Assembly (NCBI GenBank): GCA_905182985.1
Contig: CAJJDN010000045.1
Span: 304,354 to 368,353, forward strand
Source: Paramecium sonneborni
Taxonomy: Eukaryota; Ciliophora; Oligohymenophorea; Peniculida; Parameciidae
Reading direction: 5' to 3'
DNA: 64,000 nt
How positions within the stretch are numbered: position 1 is the first letter of the stretch; each line of letters starts with the position of its first letter. A program made the position numbers and the translations under genes. The notes under the pieces are model-generated. The model ran no database searches. It had not been told where the DNA came from and was given only the letters and a program-made list of their open reading frames with translations. Below, piece by piece: positions 25,839 through 37,634 of the stretch.

Positions 25839-26649
25839 ATGTCAATGAAAAAAACACCAAATTAATCTTCAGGTATACATAAATTCATATAATTTATTTT
25901 TTTAATAGGTCCTAAGTTTATAAAAGATGTTACACATAAGTCTAGATCAGAACATAATTAATCTTTTGATGCATCTTATAGCAAGAATTATGCTCCTACT
26001 TTTAGCAATTAAAGCAGACTCAAAAGCTATAGTCAATAAGCTAATTTCTTAGATGATTTAGAAGAAGAATAATATCCAAATTAAATTAATGTTGCAATTC
26101 AAAAAAAACCTTTTGAATTAGCATTGTAGAATGAACTATAAAAAATGCTATCCAAAATTATTGCAGGATAATAATTATCAATTGATGATTGCTAATCTAT
26201 TATTAGAGCTATTGATGAATGCATTTAAGAGAGTTTATAAACTTTGAGATTAAAAGATGCAGAAGTATAACTATTTTACATTATAACAGATTTAAAATAT
26301 TAAATAGACATATGAAATCAAAATTCATCAATAAGAAAATACTATTTTAGCCTTAGAAAATGAAGTATAAGAACTTAAACATATGATTACATTAAATCCA
26401 AATGATTCTATTAATTTCAAATTGTAATAATTAGAACAAGAAAATGAAATGCTTAAATTATAAAATTAGTAAGCTATAAAATTAGCTGTGCAAGGAAGAA
26501 CTAAAAAATAAGAAAAAGAACTTTATGATGCCATAAATAGTAGCAAATCAAAACCAAAGGCCTAAGTTAATAATTATTCAATTTTGTTAAACTAGCAATA
26601 TAATAAAATTTATTAACAAGATAAGAAGATTAAATCATAGTTATTTTGA
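25839..26649 (+). CDS. Coiled-coil protein
   Basis: 249 residues after two introns (36 and 25 nt). The N-terminal third is Ser/Lys-rich and low in structure. From ~residue 85 on, heptad-like Leu/Ile spacing with Gln, Glu and Lys predicts coiled coil (ALQNELQKMLSKIIAGQQ, LEQENEMLKLQNQQ). No catalytic motif. It ends 25 bp from the end of a convergent coiled-coil gene. Likely structural or cytoskeletal; no family recognised. Confidence 0.75.
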
Positions 26650-26674
26650 TTCTTGATTATTATTTTTCATATAT

Positions 26675-27578
26675 TCAATTAATTTTAGTACTCCGGGTCA
26701 ATTAATTTGAGTAAAAGTTCTTTGGTTTTTATTACCTTGAATTTTAATTCAATCTTTAACTCTAATATTCAAAAACTTAAGGAGCTTATTCGTATGATTA
26801 GTTTTCATCAGAATCTAAACCTAGTAGAGTCGTTTTTTTATTTACCTAAATTAGTACTAATTTCATGAGTGTCAAGCATATCATTCATTTCTCTTATAAA
26901 TAAATTTACAGAATCTTCAGTTCCCATTATACGGTCTTACATCTCCTGGTTCTCTATTTCTATGTTTCTTAACTTAAATAATAAGTTAATTTACTTTTGA
27001 ATCTAAAGTTTTGTTTGCTGAATTTTTTCTCAATTCATTTTCTAATGATGCTAAAATTTAATCCTTTTATTTTATTTTCTATTGGAAATCTTATTCCTTT
27101 TATTTTTAATTGGCTATATTCTCCAATATTTCTTATTCCTTAATTTAGAGATTTTTTATTTCCGCCTCTTTAGAAGCTATCACCTATAAAAAAGATTTCT
27201 TTATTTTTTCATTTTTGTTTTTTTAAAATTGAAGTCTTATTTTAAGGAATGCATAATGTAAATTCCTTTTTTATTTTTTTTGAATAATTGCTCCAACTTA
27301 TTTATACTTTAATGATATCTATGTAAAAAGAACTTTAAAATGGTCAATACTATATTTATTTGATTATTTTAGTTTCCTAAATGCATAAACTTTCTATTAA
27401 TTTCCTCTACAATAATCAGTTAGAATTACTTTAATTTTATAATCAAGGCTAGCTTTCTCATTGATATCTCCATCTTTAAGAAAACTAACTAATATTTTGC
27501 CATCATGTTAAGAGTTTCAGTATGTATAATTTACTCTCTTAATTTATGATTTTATGTATCTAACTCATCAGATGACAT
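26675..27578 (-). CDS. Coiled-coil protein, N-terminus uncertain
   Basis: The C-terminal half is clear: KEAEIKNLQIKEQEILENIA, then SLENELRKNSANKTLDSK, a 22-nt intron, LRNIEIENQEMQDRIMGTED, a 25-nt intron near 26845, and a Gln/Asn/Ser-rich tail ending TRSTKIN. The first third uses the ATG at 27576-27578 (MSSDELDTQNHKLREQ). Coding-like sequence in the same frame continues upstream (LEQEMVLYFENKLY), interrupted only by a TGA at 27597-27599, so the real gene may start near 28050. Function unknown. Confidence 0.65.
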
Positions 27579-27599
27579 TTGATAATTTTTATAATATCA

Positions 27600-28140
27600 A
27601 TATAATTTATTCTCAAAATAAAGTACCATTTCCTATTCTAAACATATTTTTTTTTATTTATAATCTCTAGGTCTAGGTTTCAATATATTAATTACAAAAC
27701 TAATCAATAACTAAAAATTAAATTTTCTATTCTTTATTCTACTTATTTTATTCTAATTAATCAAATTTATTCATTAATTCTTAAAATCTTGTAATTATTC
27801 TAATTTATTAGAGATATTGAATTAGAAACATATACATCTATGATTTAAATTGTAAATGTTGTTTTTAACTCAATTACTTTAATTATTTCAATCATAATTT
27901 TCTATAATCTCTAAATTACTTAATATTTAAAGTTTGGATCAACTAATTTTAATTTTCCAATTAATATTTATGTCGTTTTTTCAAGTTTTAACTATAAATC
28001 TTTACTATCTAAAAACAAAATTTTTTAATTTAACATTCTTATAAAAAGATTGCTTAAATATGGCAATCAAATATTAAAAATTGAATTAATTAAAAATTTT
28101 ATCAATTAACAAATTTAGAAATTGAGTTACAATACAGTGT
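27600..28140. other. Unresolved stretch upstream of coiled-coil gene
   Basis: The minus strand has coding-like blocks with coiled-coil composition (SKDLQLKLEKTTQIL, ELMNKFDQLEQNKQNKEQK) that I could not join by introns into one frame with the gene at 26675-27578. They may be its true 5' exons or a separate small gene. Confidence 0.4.
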
Positions 28141-29336
28141 AAAAGATTATTTAGATGTTATATTTTTTATTGAATGACTTTTTATTTAATCTTATAAAAA
28201 CATATATTTTCAAAGGTAATAGGGATGATTTAGAATTTGATTGAATAATTTCGTTCTTTCTGTCAAAGATTTATTAATAAAGAACATTTGAAATAGAGTA
28301 TTTGGCAAAATAATGTTACCATTTAGACATTCTTCAAAATTCTTATACTTTATAAAGATTTTTATTCAAATTTATTTTAAGGATAAATTCTTATATTATG
28401 CTTTAGTTAAATTTTCATTTAAGTATTTCTAATTAGATTCTATTGGTATAAAAACATATTAATTTGAAGGTATTATATTTTCACCTGATTGGCCATAGAA
28501 TTTAGCTATTATTTTAGATCGCTTAAAGTTTTCAGAATATGTTCAGATTATAATTATAAGTCTTAATTCATACTATCTTTTGTATTTCTATATTAGTAAG
28601 TCTGTATACAGATTAGATTAGTATATAATAGAAAATACACTAATATTATTGCCCTTTTGACAAACTTGTAAGACCTATGATTAAGTACATTCATAATTTT
28701 GAAATTATTCTTAAATCTATTTAATTTATATTGAAAAAAGGAATAAATATCTAATTAAATTATTAAAACTTTATAATTTTCATTATTTTTATGGATAAAT
28801 TAATTGGTAAAAGTCTTGATAATAAGGAATTACTATATTTTCTCTATTTTTCATTTAAATTGTAAAAATGATTACTATATTTTCTTTCATTTTGAATTTT
28901 TCATGTAATTCTTCATTAAATTATTTGAAATTTGGATTCAAACATTTGTCATCAATATCTTAAATGGTAATAATTGTAAATAATTTATCCTATTCTTTAT
29001 GTTCAAAGAATTAATCAACTTTCATCATAACATCGAATGTATAAGGTTCATAAATAATGTTATTGTTTTCTTTGTGATTTTACTGTACATAGGCAATTAC
29101 TTTCTTTCTCTCACCCCCCTCTATTACTTACCTTTTTTTGTTATATATCTATTTATAGTAATAAAATTACTTCAAAATATTTAAATAATTCATCTTTGGT
29201 TTTATTGTCTGTATCCTTAGAATCACTACTAAATATTATAATAATCTATTTATTAATTTTTAAGTAAGGAATTTAAATTTTACTTTAATCGCTTTAATTA
29301 TCAATTTCATTTTTTTTGCTTAAATTACAATCTATT
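28141..29336 (+). repeat. Duplication B, left copy (1196 bp)
   Basis: A direct copy of 29338-30533 (offset 1197), with a single N at 29337 between them. Confidence 0.95.
28210..29336 (-). CDS. Partial copy of Cys-rich CHAT-like protein (3' part)
   Basis: Carries the last exons and the stop (28210-28212) of the gene that is complete at 29407-32074, cut at the N. It is the same gene duplicated by assembly in my reading. Confidence 0.65.
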
Positions 29337-29337
29337 N

Positions 29338-30533
29338 AAAAGATTATTTAGATGTTATATTTTTTATTGAATGACTTTTTATTTAATCTTATAAAAACAT
29401 ATATTTTCAAAGGTAATAGGGATGATTTAGAATTTGATTGAATAATTTCGTTCTTTCTGTCAAAGATTTATTAATAAAGAACATTTGAAATAGAGTATTT
29501 GGCAAAATAATGTTACCATTTAGACATTCTTCAAAATTCTTATACTTTATAAAGATTTTTATTCAAATTTATTTTAAGGATAAATTCTTATATTATGCTT
29601 TAGTTAAATTTTCATTTAAGTATTTCTAATTAGATTCTATTGGTATAAAAACATATTAATTTGAAGGTATTATATTTTCACCTGATTGGCCATAGAATTT
29701 AGCTATTATTTTAGATCGCTTAAAGTTTTCAGAATATGTTCAGATTATAATTATAAGTCTTAATTCATACTATCTTTTGTATTTCTATATTAGTAAGTCT
29801 GTATACAGATTAGATTAGTATATAATAGAAAATACACTAATATTATTGCCCTTTTGACAAACTTGTAAGACCTATGATTAAGTACATTCATAATTTTGAA
29901 ATTATTCTTAAATCTATTTAATTTATATTGAAAAAAGGAATAAATATCTAATTAAATTATTAAAACTTTATAATTTTCATTATTTTTATGGATAAATTAA
30001 TTGGTAAAAGTCTTGATAATAAGGAATTACTATATTTTCTCTATTTTTCATTTAAATTGTAAAAATGATTACTATATTTTCTTTCATTTTGAATTTTTCA
30101 TGTAATTCTTCATTAAATTATTTGAAATTTGGATTCAAACATTTGTCATCAATATCTTAAATGGTAATAATTGTAAATAATTTATCCTATTCTTTATGTT
30201 CAAAGAATTAATCAACTTTCATCATAACATCGAATGTATAAGGTTCATAAATAATGTTATTGTTTTCTTTGTGATTTTACTGTACATAGGCAATTACTTT
30301 CTTTCTCTCACCCCCCTCTATTACTTACCTTTTTTTGTTATATATCTATTTATAGTAATAAAATTACTTCAAAATATTTAAATAATTCATCTTTGGTTTT
30401 ATTGTCTGTATCCTTAGAATCACTACTAAATATTATAATAATCTATTTATTAATTTTTAAGTAAGGAATTTAAATTTTACTTTAATCGCTTTAATTATCA
30501 ATTTCATTTTTTTTGCTTAAATTACAATCTATT
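29338..30533 (+). repeat. Duplication B, right copy (1196 bp)
   Basis: Joins seamlessly to unique sequence at 30534, so this is the copy that belongs to the intact gene. Confidence 0.95.
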
Positions 30534-32074
30534 TTTCCAAATTAATCTCCCATAAATTTCTAGGAAATTAGATGTCCTTTTTGTTCCACTTTATTTTCAG
30601 ACAGTAAAACATCATACTCATAGCAACAGCAACAACATTCAACCTCATTCATTTAAAAATTTTTTTTTTTCTCTACATCTTTTTCTTGTTCATATTCTTT
30701 AAAAATATTGTCAATCCTAGCCTGGTAATTTATACATATACCCTCTTCATTCTTTTTTTCATTACATTTTTCATTATTGTGGAATATATATCCTTAAGGA
30801 TCTTAACCTTTATTATTTGTTTTTTGTTTTGAACATTGTAGATGCTTTTCATGAGATTCTGAATACCCAATTTTTTGAGGAGCTTTTTTACATACTTGAC
30901 TATGTTCATGAAAGCAACAACATATAACTACATATTTCTCTGAGTTATCAATTTTTATTTCATCTTTAACTTTTTTATATTCTTCTTCAATTTATTTTTA
31001 CCCACCACTAAACAACTATTCATAAAAATGTTTCCAAAACAAATCACCATATTTATCATGAGAATTAAAAACCTTTATTTATCCTATAACACTAAATAAA
31101 TCATAGAACCAATTATCCTTAATTACTTATATGAATTCCTTTGCTATAATAGAACTTATAGAGATTAACTTTAATTTTTTGAGTTTTCCTTAATTTATTT
31201 TTTCTATCAATTTACTTCTAAATTCATATAGATATTTCTTTTTTACATAACCAGAACCTTCCTCTTAAAATTCTAAATAATATTCGTCTTTATTAAGATC
31301 TATATCTCCATTAATTATTAAATGTATTATCTATGGATTATAATTTAAGGCTTCTATCAAATTATCATCAGTAGCTAATAATATCTTAAACTTTGGTAAA
31401 TTTTCTTATTCTAAAATTTCATTTATTTCACTCTCATATTCAATAAACTTTGCTGCTTTCCAAGTTTTATTAATATCATCTTATAATAATAAGGGGCAGC
31501 TATAAAGTATAACTAAATCAACTTCTTCATTTTCTTTATATTTATCTTATTAGCATAATTTTTCTAATTGTTACTTAATATTTTCAATTTCTTAATATTG
31601 AGGTTCTAAATCTTTTTATAATTCTTTTTATTTCTCATCCACTTGTGATGAAATTTATTTTTCAAGAATTTTCAGTTATTGAATATATTTTTTTCCTATC
31701 CAACTATTGGCTTCTACAACAAACCTTGCGTGCAAAATTTTTTTTTTTTTTTTGTCTATTTCTATGAATTCAAAAAATTTTTCGTGAAAAAAAAATTCAT
31801 TCTTATCAAAATCGAATATTTGTGATTCATCTTAAAATTCTTTTTTCTTTTAGTCATAAAATTCTATAAAAAATTCTATAATTATTATATTAATTATATA
31901 TATACCAATATCAGTATCGTTTAAATTATAATTTATTCCTTTGTTCTTTAGAAATATTATCAATCTCTTTTTTGTTATTGTGTAATATTACCTATCTTTT
32001 TTTAAAGGTAATTTCATTTCATCATCTATGTTGATATTTTTGATTTTTAGTTGCACTACAAAAGGCTCTTTCAT
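29407..32074 (-). CDS. Large Cys-rich protein with degenerate CHAT-like region
   Basis: Starts MKEPFVVQLKIKNINIDDEM and runs about 640 codons before the first certain intron (28 nt near 30315), with further short introns to the end (HPYYL, TGA 29407-29409). The region from residue ~200 reads DLVILYSCPLLL, FIEYESEINEILE, FKILLATDDNLIEALNYNPQ, IIHLIINGDIDL, LISISSIIAKEF, then KYGDLFWKHFYEQLFSGG. This order resembles the CHAT caspase-fold domain ('...H.a.HG', 'L.aC.s', 'F...FY..L..G'), but the second His and the catalytic Cys are not evident. Two Cys clusters follow: CCCFHEHSQVC and ECCCCCYEY. Assignment is by layout only; it could be an inactive CHAT-like scaffold. Confidence 0.65.
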
Positions 32075-32174
32075 AATATCTTAATTTATTATAATTATTA
32101 ATTATTATATGGTTTTGTTAAAAATAATTATTAAGAGAAAATCAAAATAAAATAATTTTTATTAAGTGTTTATA

Positions 32175-32432
32175 ATGTTAATGTTTCCAAAGGCAAAAAA
32201 AGTTAAGATTAAAAAGAAAATAATTATTAATATTTAACAGAAACAAAAACATAAATTTTTCGAAAGAAAATGAATTCAATTTATTTTTAGAAATTGCTCC
32301 ATCTAGAGTTAATAAGAATAAATGAGTCTAAAAAAAATTAGAATTCAGTATACCATCTTTAGGATAGGTGAAAAGACAGAAAGAGTAAAGATTAAATCTC
32401 CTTTAAAAAAAATAGAGAAAACTATTGTTTGA
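32175..32432 (+). CDS. Possible small basic protein
   Basis: A Lys-rich start (MLMFPKAKK) with blocks NEFNLFLEIAPSRVNKNK and SIPSLGQVKRQKE that would need one or two introns to join, ending at the TGA 32430-32432. The blocks look coding, but I could not fix the exon borders. No family. Confidence 0.35.
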
Positions 32433-32909
32433 TATTATTATTCTTATTACTTTTTATAAGTATACTTCTATCATTATGTGAAAAATTTTATTATTTTAAT
32501 GTTTTTTAAATTAAAAAAATATAATATTTTAATTTATCAGAAATTAATTTAGAAATGTGACAGTTAAAATGTTATTATATACTTTAAGCAAAATTTGGCA
32601 ATATCTTGAAGATTACCTATTAAAATTTTAGCATTTTACATTAGATCATCATTTACTAAAATACAATTTTGTAATTATTTTGGGGTTAATATTCTAGTCT
32701 TAATAAAAGCTGACTAAACTTAATAAATTTTATTATTACCATAAACATTCAAAAATTTTCCTTTATATTTTCTTATATGTTTTAAATTCTTAAATATTAA
32801 TTTTCCTTTTTGTAAATGACGCAAAAGAAAAATTTCACATTTTATTATGAGATAATAAAAAAGTAATAGTGGATAATTTAAGTTTATCTATAATAATAAA
32901 TATTGTAAA
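32433..32909. other. Intergenic A/T-rich stretch
   Basis: No reading frame that I can support. It should contain the promoter of the CBM20 gene. Confidence 0.5.
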
Positions 32910-33561
32910 ATGAGTGCTCAAGTATTATTTCGAGTGAAATGTTCAACAGAATATCGTTAAATGGTCAGTATAGTAGGAAACACTACTTAGTTAGGAAATT
33001 GGAATCCTTAACAAGGATTTAAATTAATAACCAATAAAGAAATGTATCCTATTTGGTTTGGTGATTTTGCTTTAGAATTTGAACTTAGTAACTATTCTTT
33101 ATTTATGTAGATTAAATTGTTGAGTTCAAACTAATTATTACAGATGGTAATAATTAATTTTGGGAATGTGGTGAAAATCGATTTCTTTAGATATAAGGAT
33201 AGAAATTAGTGGTTGTTTTGACTTACAACATTCCATCCATCTTTATTTATAACATTAAAAGAATTTTTTCTGACAAAGATCTCTCTACAATTACTTTCGG
33301 TAATATAAATTAAATAATAAATAGAAAGTACAAGAAAGGTATCAATACAATTTTAGGAGAATTTGTACGATTCAGAAGATAACTCAGTAATTTATTTTTT
33401 TATTCTTTTAGGATTCAGAATAAGAAAGTGATGTTAATTCCTTATTTTAAGATGAAATTATTTCATGTAATTCAAATGATAACATTACAAACTCTCCAAA
33501 TTCTTCTAATTTTGAACCAATTTTTTCATTTGCTTCTGTATTAGAAACTGATGAAAATTGA
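32910..33561 (+). CDS. CBM20 starch-binding-domain protein
   Basis: 192 residues after three introns (23, 25, 25 nt). The N-terminal ~100 residues are a CBM20 fold: VLFRVKCSTEYRQMVSIVGN, then LGNWNP, an IWFGDFALEF strand, VEFKLIITDGNNQFWECGENR. The two Trp of binding site 1 (in GNWNP and FWECG) are present. The C-terminal half is acidic and Ser/Asn-rich with no enzyme domain. It may tether glycogen/starch or a glycan-linked partner. The protein is cytosolic as seen; there is no signal peptide. Confidence 0.85.
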
Positions 33562-34530
33562 GGGGTTGGTCTCTTCATTAACATCAGTTTATATAGATAA
33601 ATGATTAATTTTTATTTAAGTTATTACAGAACATTCATCTTTATCATTCATTTCTTTATATTTACAAAAATGGATTTATCATACCTCTTTAGCAAAATCA
33701 TCAGTATTTTTTTATGATTAAAATCAAACATATGCTTTTTAATTAAATTCTGAGAATAAAAATAAAAATATAATTAATTATATTTATCAAATAAATTAAT
33801 TTAGAAAATTTTCATATATTAATAATTAAAAAAATTATTACCAAAATAAAGTCATAATTTCTTTATCTGATTTCATAAATTTTTAAAAATTTATGAGATT
33901 ATCACAATATGGATTTAATTTCTAAAACATATATAATTTTTATAGTCAATAAATTAAGAAATGTAAGTGAATATTATTAATTAATTTCACAGAATTAGTT
34001 CATAATGTAAAGTGAAGATATTAAGCAATCTTCTACAAGATTTGTTAGATTCTTAGCACTTTGTTATTGCCTTAAAATAATTTAAAAAATTCACAAAAAA
34101 CAATAAATAGCATAATTTGGAATCTTGAGTTCAGTTAATTTTTTTTCTAAAATAAATATAATAAATAAAATTCATAAATCATCATCAAATAGAGTTTTTA
34201 ATATACATATTTTCTTAACGGAATCAATAAATTATAAAATATATTGTAGATAAAACAACTAAAATATATTAATGAAGAGCTTATATATATATTTTTTATA
34301 AGCTTGGAAAAACAATAAGTGGTTTATTAATTCTTAGTTAAATAGAAGAAAAGATGCTTTGAGGTTTTAATTTAAAATAGGCTGTTTGTTCTTGTTTAAA
34401 TGTAAAATTAAGTTATTTATTTCTAAGAACTTAAACCAGGATCAGAAATCATTACATCTAAATGAAAATGAAAACTCTGAAAATATCACAATAGGATTAA
34501 TTAATAAAAATATTAAAATAAATATAAAAT
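33562..34530. other. Intergenic; long TGA-free frame of doubtful meaning
   Basis: From an ATG at 34005 a + frame without TGA runs to 34731, but its translation is low-complexity Ile/Asn/Lys and it overlaps the better-supported gene starting at 34531. I treat it as noncoding. The first 400 bp are poly-A/T rich. Confidence 0.4.
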
Positions 34531-34964
34531 ATGTCTTTAGAAAGCCAAGTATTGCTTGCATTATGGGAATTATATCAATAAAATTAAATTTCAATGGAAC
34601 AAAAAGGATGTATCAAAGGTATTTATACACTTTATATAAGATTTATTAATAAGAAAAGATTACAATTTCTATTCTGCAATTAGCAATTGCTAAAAATTAG
34701 ATCAATTAGAAAAGAAGCTACTTGATATTTTGAATTGTAAAGATCTTTAAATTTTGTTCTGATTAGGGTTCCCCTAGAGATCTAGATGGTGAAGAAGCGA
34801 TTTGTCCAATCATTCGATTTAGTAATTCATCCAATACACCAACAACTATCAAATCACATTAAAATAATCCTTAAAAGAGGTTTAGATTTATGAGTTCTAG
34901 TAATGAAAGTGAAATGGCTTAGATCAATTAAAGGGTACGATCAAACTCATTCCATCATGAATGA
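34531..34964 (+). CDS. Small unrecognised protein with Ser-rich tail
   Basis: Starts MSLESQVLLALWELYQQNQIS, then GCIK, a 22-nt intron (34619-34640), DLLIRKDYNFYSAISNCQKLDQ, and LEKKLLDILNCKDLQ. A second coding-like part (SPRDLDGEEAICPIIRFSNS, later FRFMSSSNESE, VRSNSFHHE) runs to the TGA at 34962-34964, but it is one base out of phase with the first part. The only GT...AG between them is 30 nt (34737-34766), which does not correct the phase. Either a base is missing or extra in the assembly, or the protein ends early. The tail has RxxS sites. No family recognised. Confidence 0.55.
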
Positions 34965-35256
34965 AATTAGTTATTTAGTTTTAATTAATCTCAAACTTTA
35001 CAAGAATCTTAATCATATAAAATTTTAATTATTTTATCATATATTTGTAAATGTTAAAAACCTATTATCATTATAAAATTGAAAACAAGTAAATATATCA
35101 AAATAAACTCTCTATAGAGTTATCAATTTTTGATTCAGCTATGAATTTATAAAAACTAATAATAATATTTAAGATAAAACTTCATTTTTTCCATTTTATT
35201 GTGAATATTAATTTATGTATTAAAAATAATGAATCCAAATATTATAAAAATTTTTA

Positions 35257-35683
35257 TCACAACTTAAACAAAAGATCATTTACAAAAAATATTAAAACAT
35301 TATTATATGAACCTTTAACTGTATTTTTAAATAAGATATCAAAGTAAATACAGTTAAAAGTTTTTACAAGTTTATATATATTATAATATTATTCAGTCGA
35401 TTAGAGGAGATCTTTGTTTTTTTCTCGAATTATTTCATTTGACTAAGAAGAAATAGATTCTAAAAATTGAATGGCTTCTTGGCTGGGTTAACATTGCTAC
35501 AGAAAATTAAACCTATCCTTAAAAATATAATATGAAAAACAAAAATTAATTTCAAACCCTGTGTTTCTTTTGATAAGAGTTAATTAAGAATTAAACAAAT
35601 TAAAGTGCATATAATGAGAGAAATTATTATAATAACTCTTAATCTAAATTTATCTAGCTATTCCTCACATCTTACTTAAACAT
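35257..35683 (-). CDS. Small helical protein
   Basis: About 128 residues after one 40-nt intron. The start MFKQDVRNSQINLDQELLQQ leads to FVQFLINSYQKKHR, then after the intron DRFNFLQQCQPSQEAIQFLE and SISSQSNEIIREKNKDLLQ. The C-terminal ~45 residues pass through a perfect 13-bp inverted repeat (35314-35326/35346-35358), so the true end may differ. No family recognised. Confidence 0.55.
35314..35358. repeat. 13-bp perfect inverted repeat, 19-nt loop
   Basis: 35314-35326 (TTTAACTGTATTT) is the exact reverse complement of 35346-35358. It is near the 3' end of the small minus-strand gene and could form a hairpin in its RNA or lie in its last intron. Confidence 0.8.
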
Positions 35684-36107
35684 TATTTCTTTATTTTTAA
35701 ATCACTCACATTAAAATTTTAAATATTACTGAAGATAATTAAATTGTTTAGAAATAATTAGATTATCAAATTAAGTCCATTAAATTAAAAATAGAAAGAG
35801 ATTTTAATATGGATCGTGTTTTTGAAACAAGAATTTTTTATTATCTAATAAAAAGATTTTTTGATTAGAAAAGGTTTGTCAAAGACAATTTGAAAAATTT
35901 TGTTATCCAAATTGTAGATAACGAATTTTATTTTTTCTTTAAAATAATAAAATCAAGATTCAATTAAAATAATTGTGTGTTAATAGATATAAAGTAGAAA
36001 TAAAATTAAAGATTATTAAAAAAGTATAATGACTTGGTAAATAAGAAAAAAAAGATTGGACAATTTAATCAAGGTGTTGTTTATTTATTTATATACAAAT
36101 TTTGTAA

Positions 36108-36921
36108 TCAATTCATCCAAACTAATTAAGATAAATATTCTGCTATTAATTCTCTATATTTATGAAGTGCTTATTAATTGCATTTAGTTTTCTTTAAAGT
36201 CTAATAGATTTAACAGCAATAATTAAGTTTGATCATTGTTAAAAGTTACTCTCTTATAACAATCTTTTAGAATGATTTTTCAAAACTCCATGGGTCTATG
36301 ATTTAGATATAATATTGCTATTAATTAATAATTAAATTCAATAGGATACAAGGGATCTTCATTTAGGGAAAAATTAGTCGTTTTATTGAACTTTATTGCT
36401 ATTATTATTTTCGTATGTTAATTAATTTAGATTGTTCATCTAAATCAGAATTTTCATCAAGAAGTTATTATTATTAATTTGATAATGGCTATTATTATAG
36501 ATTTATACTGCTTTATAAGGCTTATTTTTTTTATTGCATTTGTAATAATCTATTTTGCAAAATTTATTCATAATGAAGAATTGCAATTTTTGTAATTTCT
36601 TATACTAATTCAAATAGCATCATCATAGTTCTTAGAACTCTTATTGTATAAACTAGACAATATCTTTGATAAGACTCAGTTGTATTGATTTAATCAATAA
36701 GTGATAAAATATCAATGAAAGCAAGCAATAGCTCATAAAAACTTAATGGAGATTTAATGTTAATTATTTTCTTACAGATAGTTGGCAACAAAAATGGAAT
36801 TAAGCAAATTCTTATATCCTAATGATTAGTGATTACCTACTTTAGTGTTTGGTCCAAATTCATAGTTGTAGAGTAAATTTTTTTCAACTCGATAAGCAAA
36901 CTTTAGAATTCTTCCACTCAT
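36108..36921 (-). CDS. Unrecognised helical, possibly membrane-associated protein
   Basis: 259 residues after one 34-nt intron, coding length a multiple of three. It starts MSGRILKFAYRVEKNLLYNY and has an in-frame upstream ATG (MKIGREETK). Hydrophobic helices follow (YELLLAFIDILSLI, VYTIRVLRTMMMLFELV). The middle is Gln-rich low complexity and the C-terminus is helical and basic, ending LAEYLSQLVWMN-like. The layout has some similarity to peroxisomal membrane proteins (PEX11/PEX16), but I see no diagnostic motif. Confidence 0.6.
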
Positions 36922-37042
36922 TTTAGTTTCTTCTCTTCCAATTTTCATAAATGTGCATAAGCAGACTGAAAACAAAAATTCAAGAAATTATGCCAATAAT
37001 ATAAATATTTTGATCATTTAAATAATAGTTTTTGTAAACTAA

Positions 37043-37579
37043 TCATTATCTTTAAATTTACTGCAATTCTTATTGATATTTTATAAGTTGTTATCTAAAT
37101 CCTTTATTAGGATAAACCTATGAACGTTTAGAAGTTACTAAAAGAAATGCTTATTAAAAAGTTATCCTTTAGCTCCACATAATATATGCAATAACAATAG
37201 TAGCACTTCTAGAAATACCAACAAAACAATGAACTAAGACATTGCCTTTCTTTCTTTTTGATTTTAATTAATTACATTTAAATTTTCTTAGATAAACATA
37301 TTTGTCTAATTAAAATATTTTTATATATCTGAATCTTCTTTATCTGTCAAATCGATGCAGAGATGTTATTCAAGTTCAATATCCTTCGTGTCTATTTAAT
37401 CACATATAGAAACGGCAACCTTTTTTAATAATTTAATATATCACTTTTATTTAATTTTTTTAAGCAGCTTTATATAAAGAAGTCAAATTGCCTAGATAAA
37501 GTGCTCCTTAAGTAAGTGTTGGCTCTAATATAAGAGATATTGATTCAGGAATTTATTCTAACAGAGTAGACACTTGCAT
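37043..37579 (-). CDS. Dual-specificity protein phosphatase
   Basis: 161 residues after two introns (25 and 26 nt). The signature loop is VHCFVGISRSATIVIAYIMW (C-x5-R, with the usual ser after Arg). Upstream, GALYLGNLTSLYKAA opens the DSP fold, and CIDLTDKEDSDI supplies the general-acid Asp region. The end has SQVYPNKGFRQQLIKYQQEL, the conserved 'PN.GF..QL' helix of DUSPs. No kinase-binding domain is present, so it is an atypical small DUSP. Cytosolic. Confidence 0.93.
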
Positions 37580-37634
37580 ATTATAATTATAAAAAAGATT
37601 TAGTTAATTAATCAAATATTAATTGGTATAAAAA

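Noticed and set aside
28999..29184. Repeated small hydrophobic + ORF (also at 30196)
   Set aside because: It appears twice only because of duplication B and lies antisense to exons of the Cys-rich gene.
34005..34731. Long TGA-free + frame of ~240 codons
   Set aside because: The translation is Ile/Asn/Lys low complexity, and it overlaps the better frame that begins at 34531 and is joined by a proper 22-nt intron.
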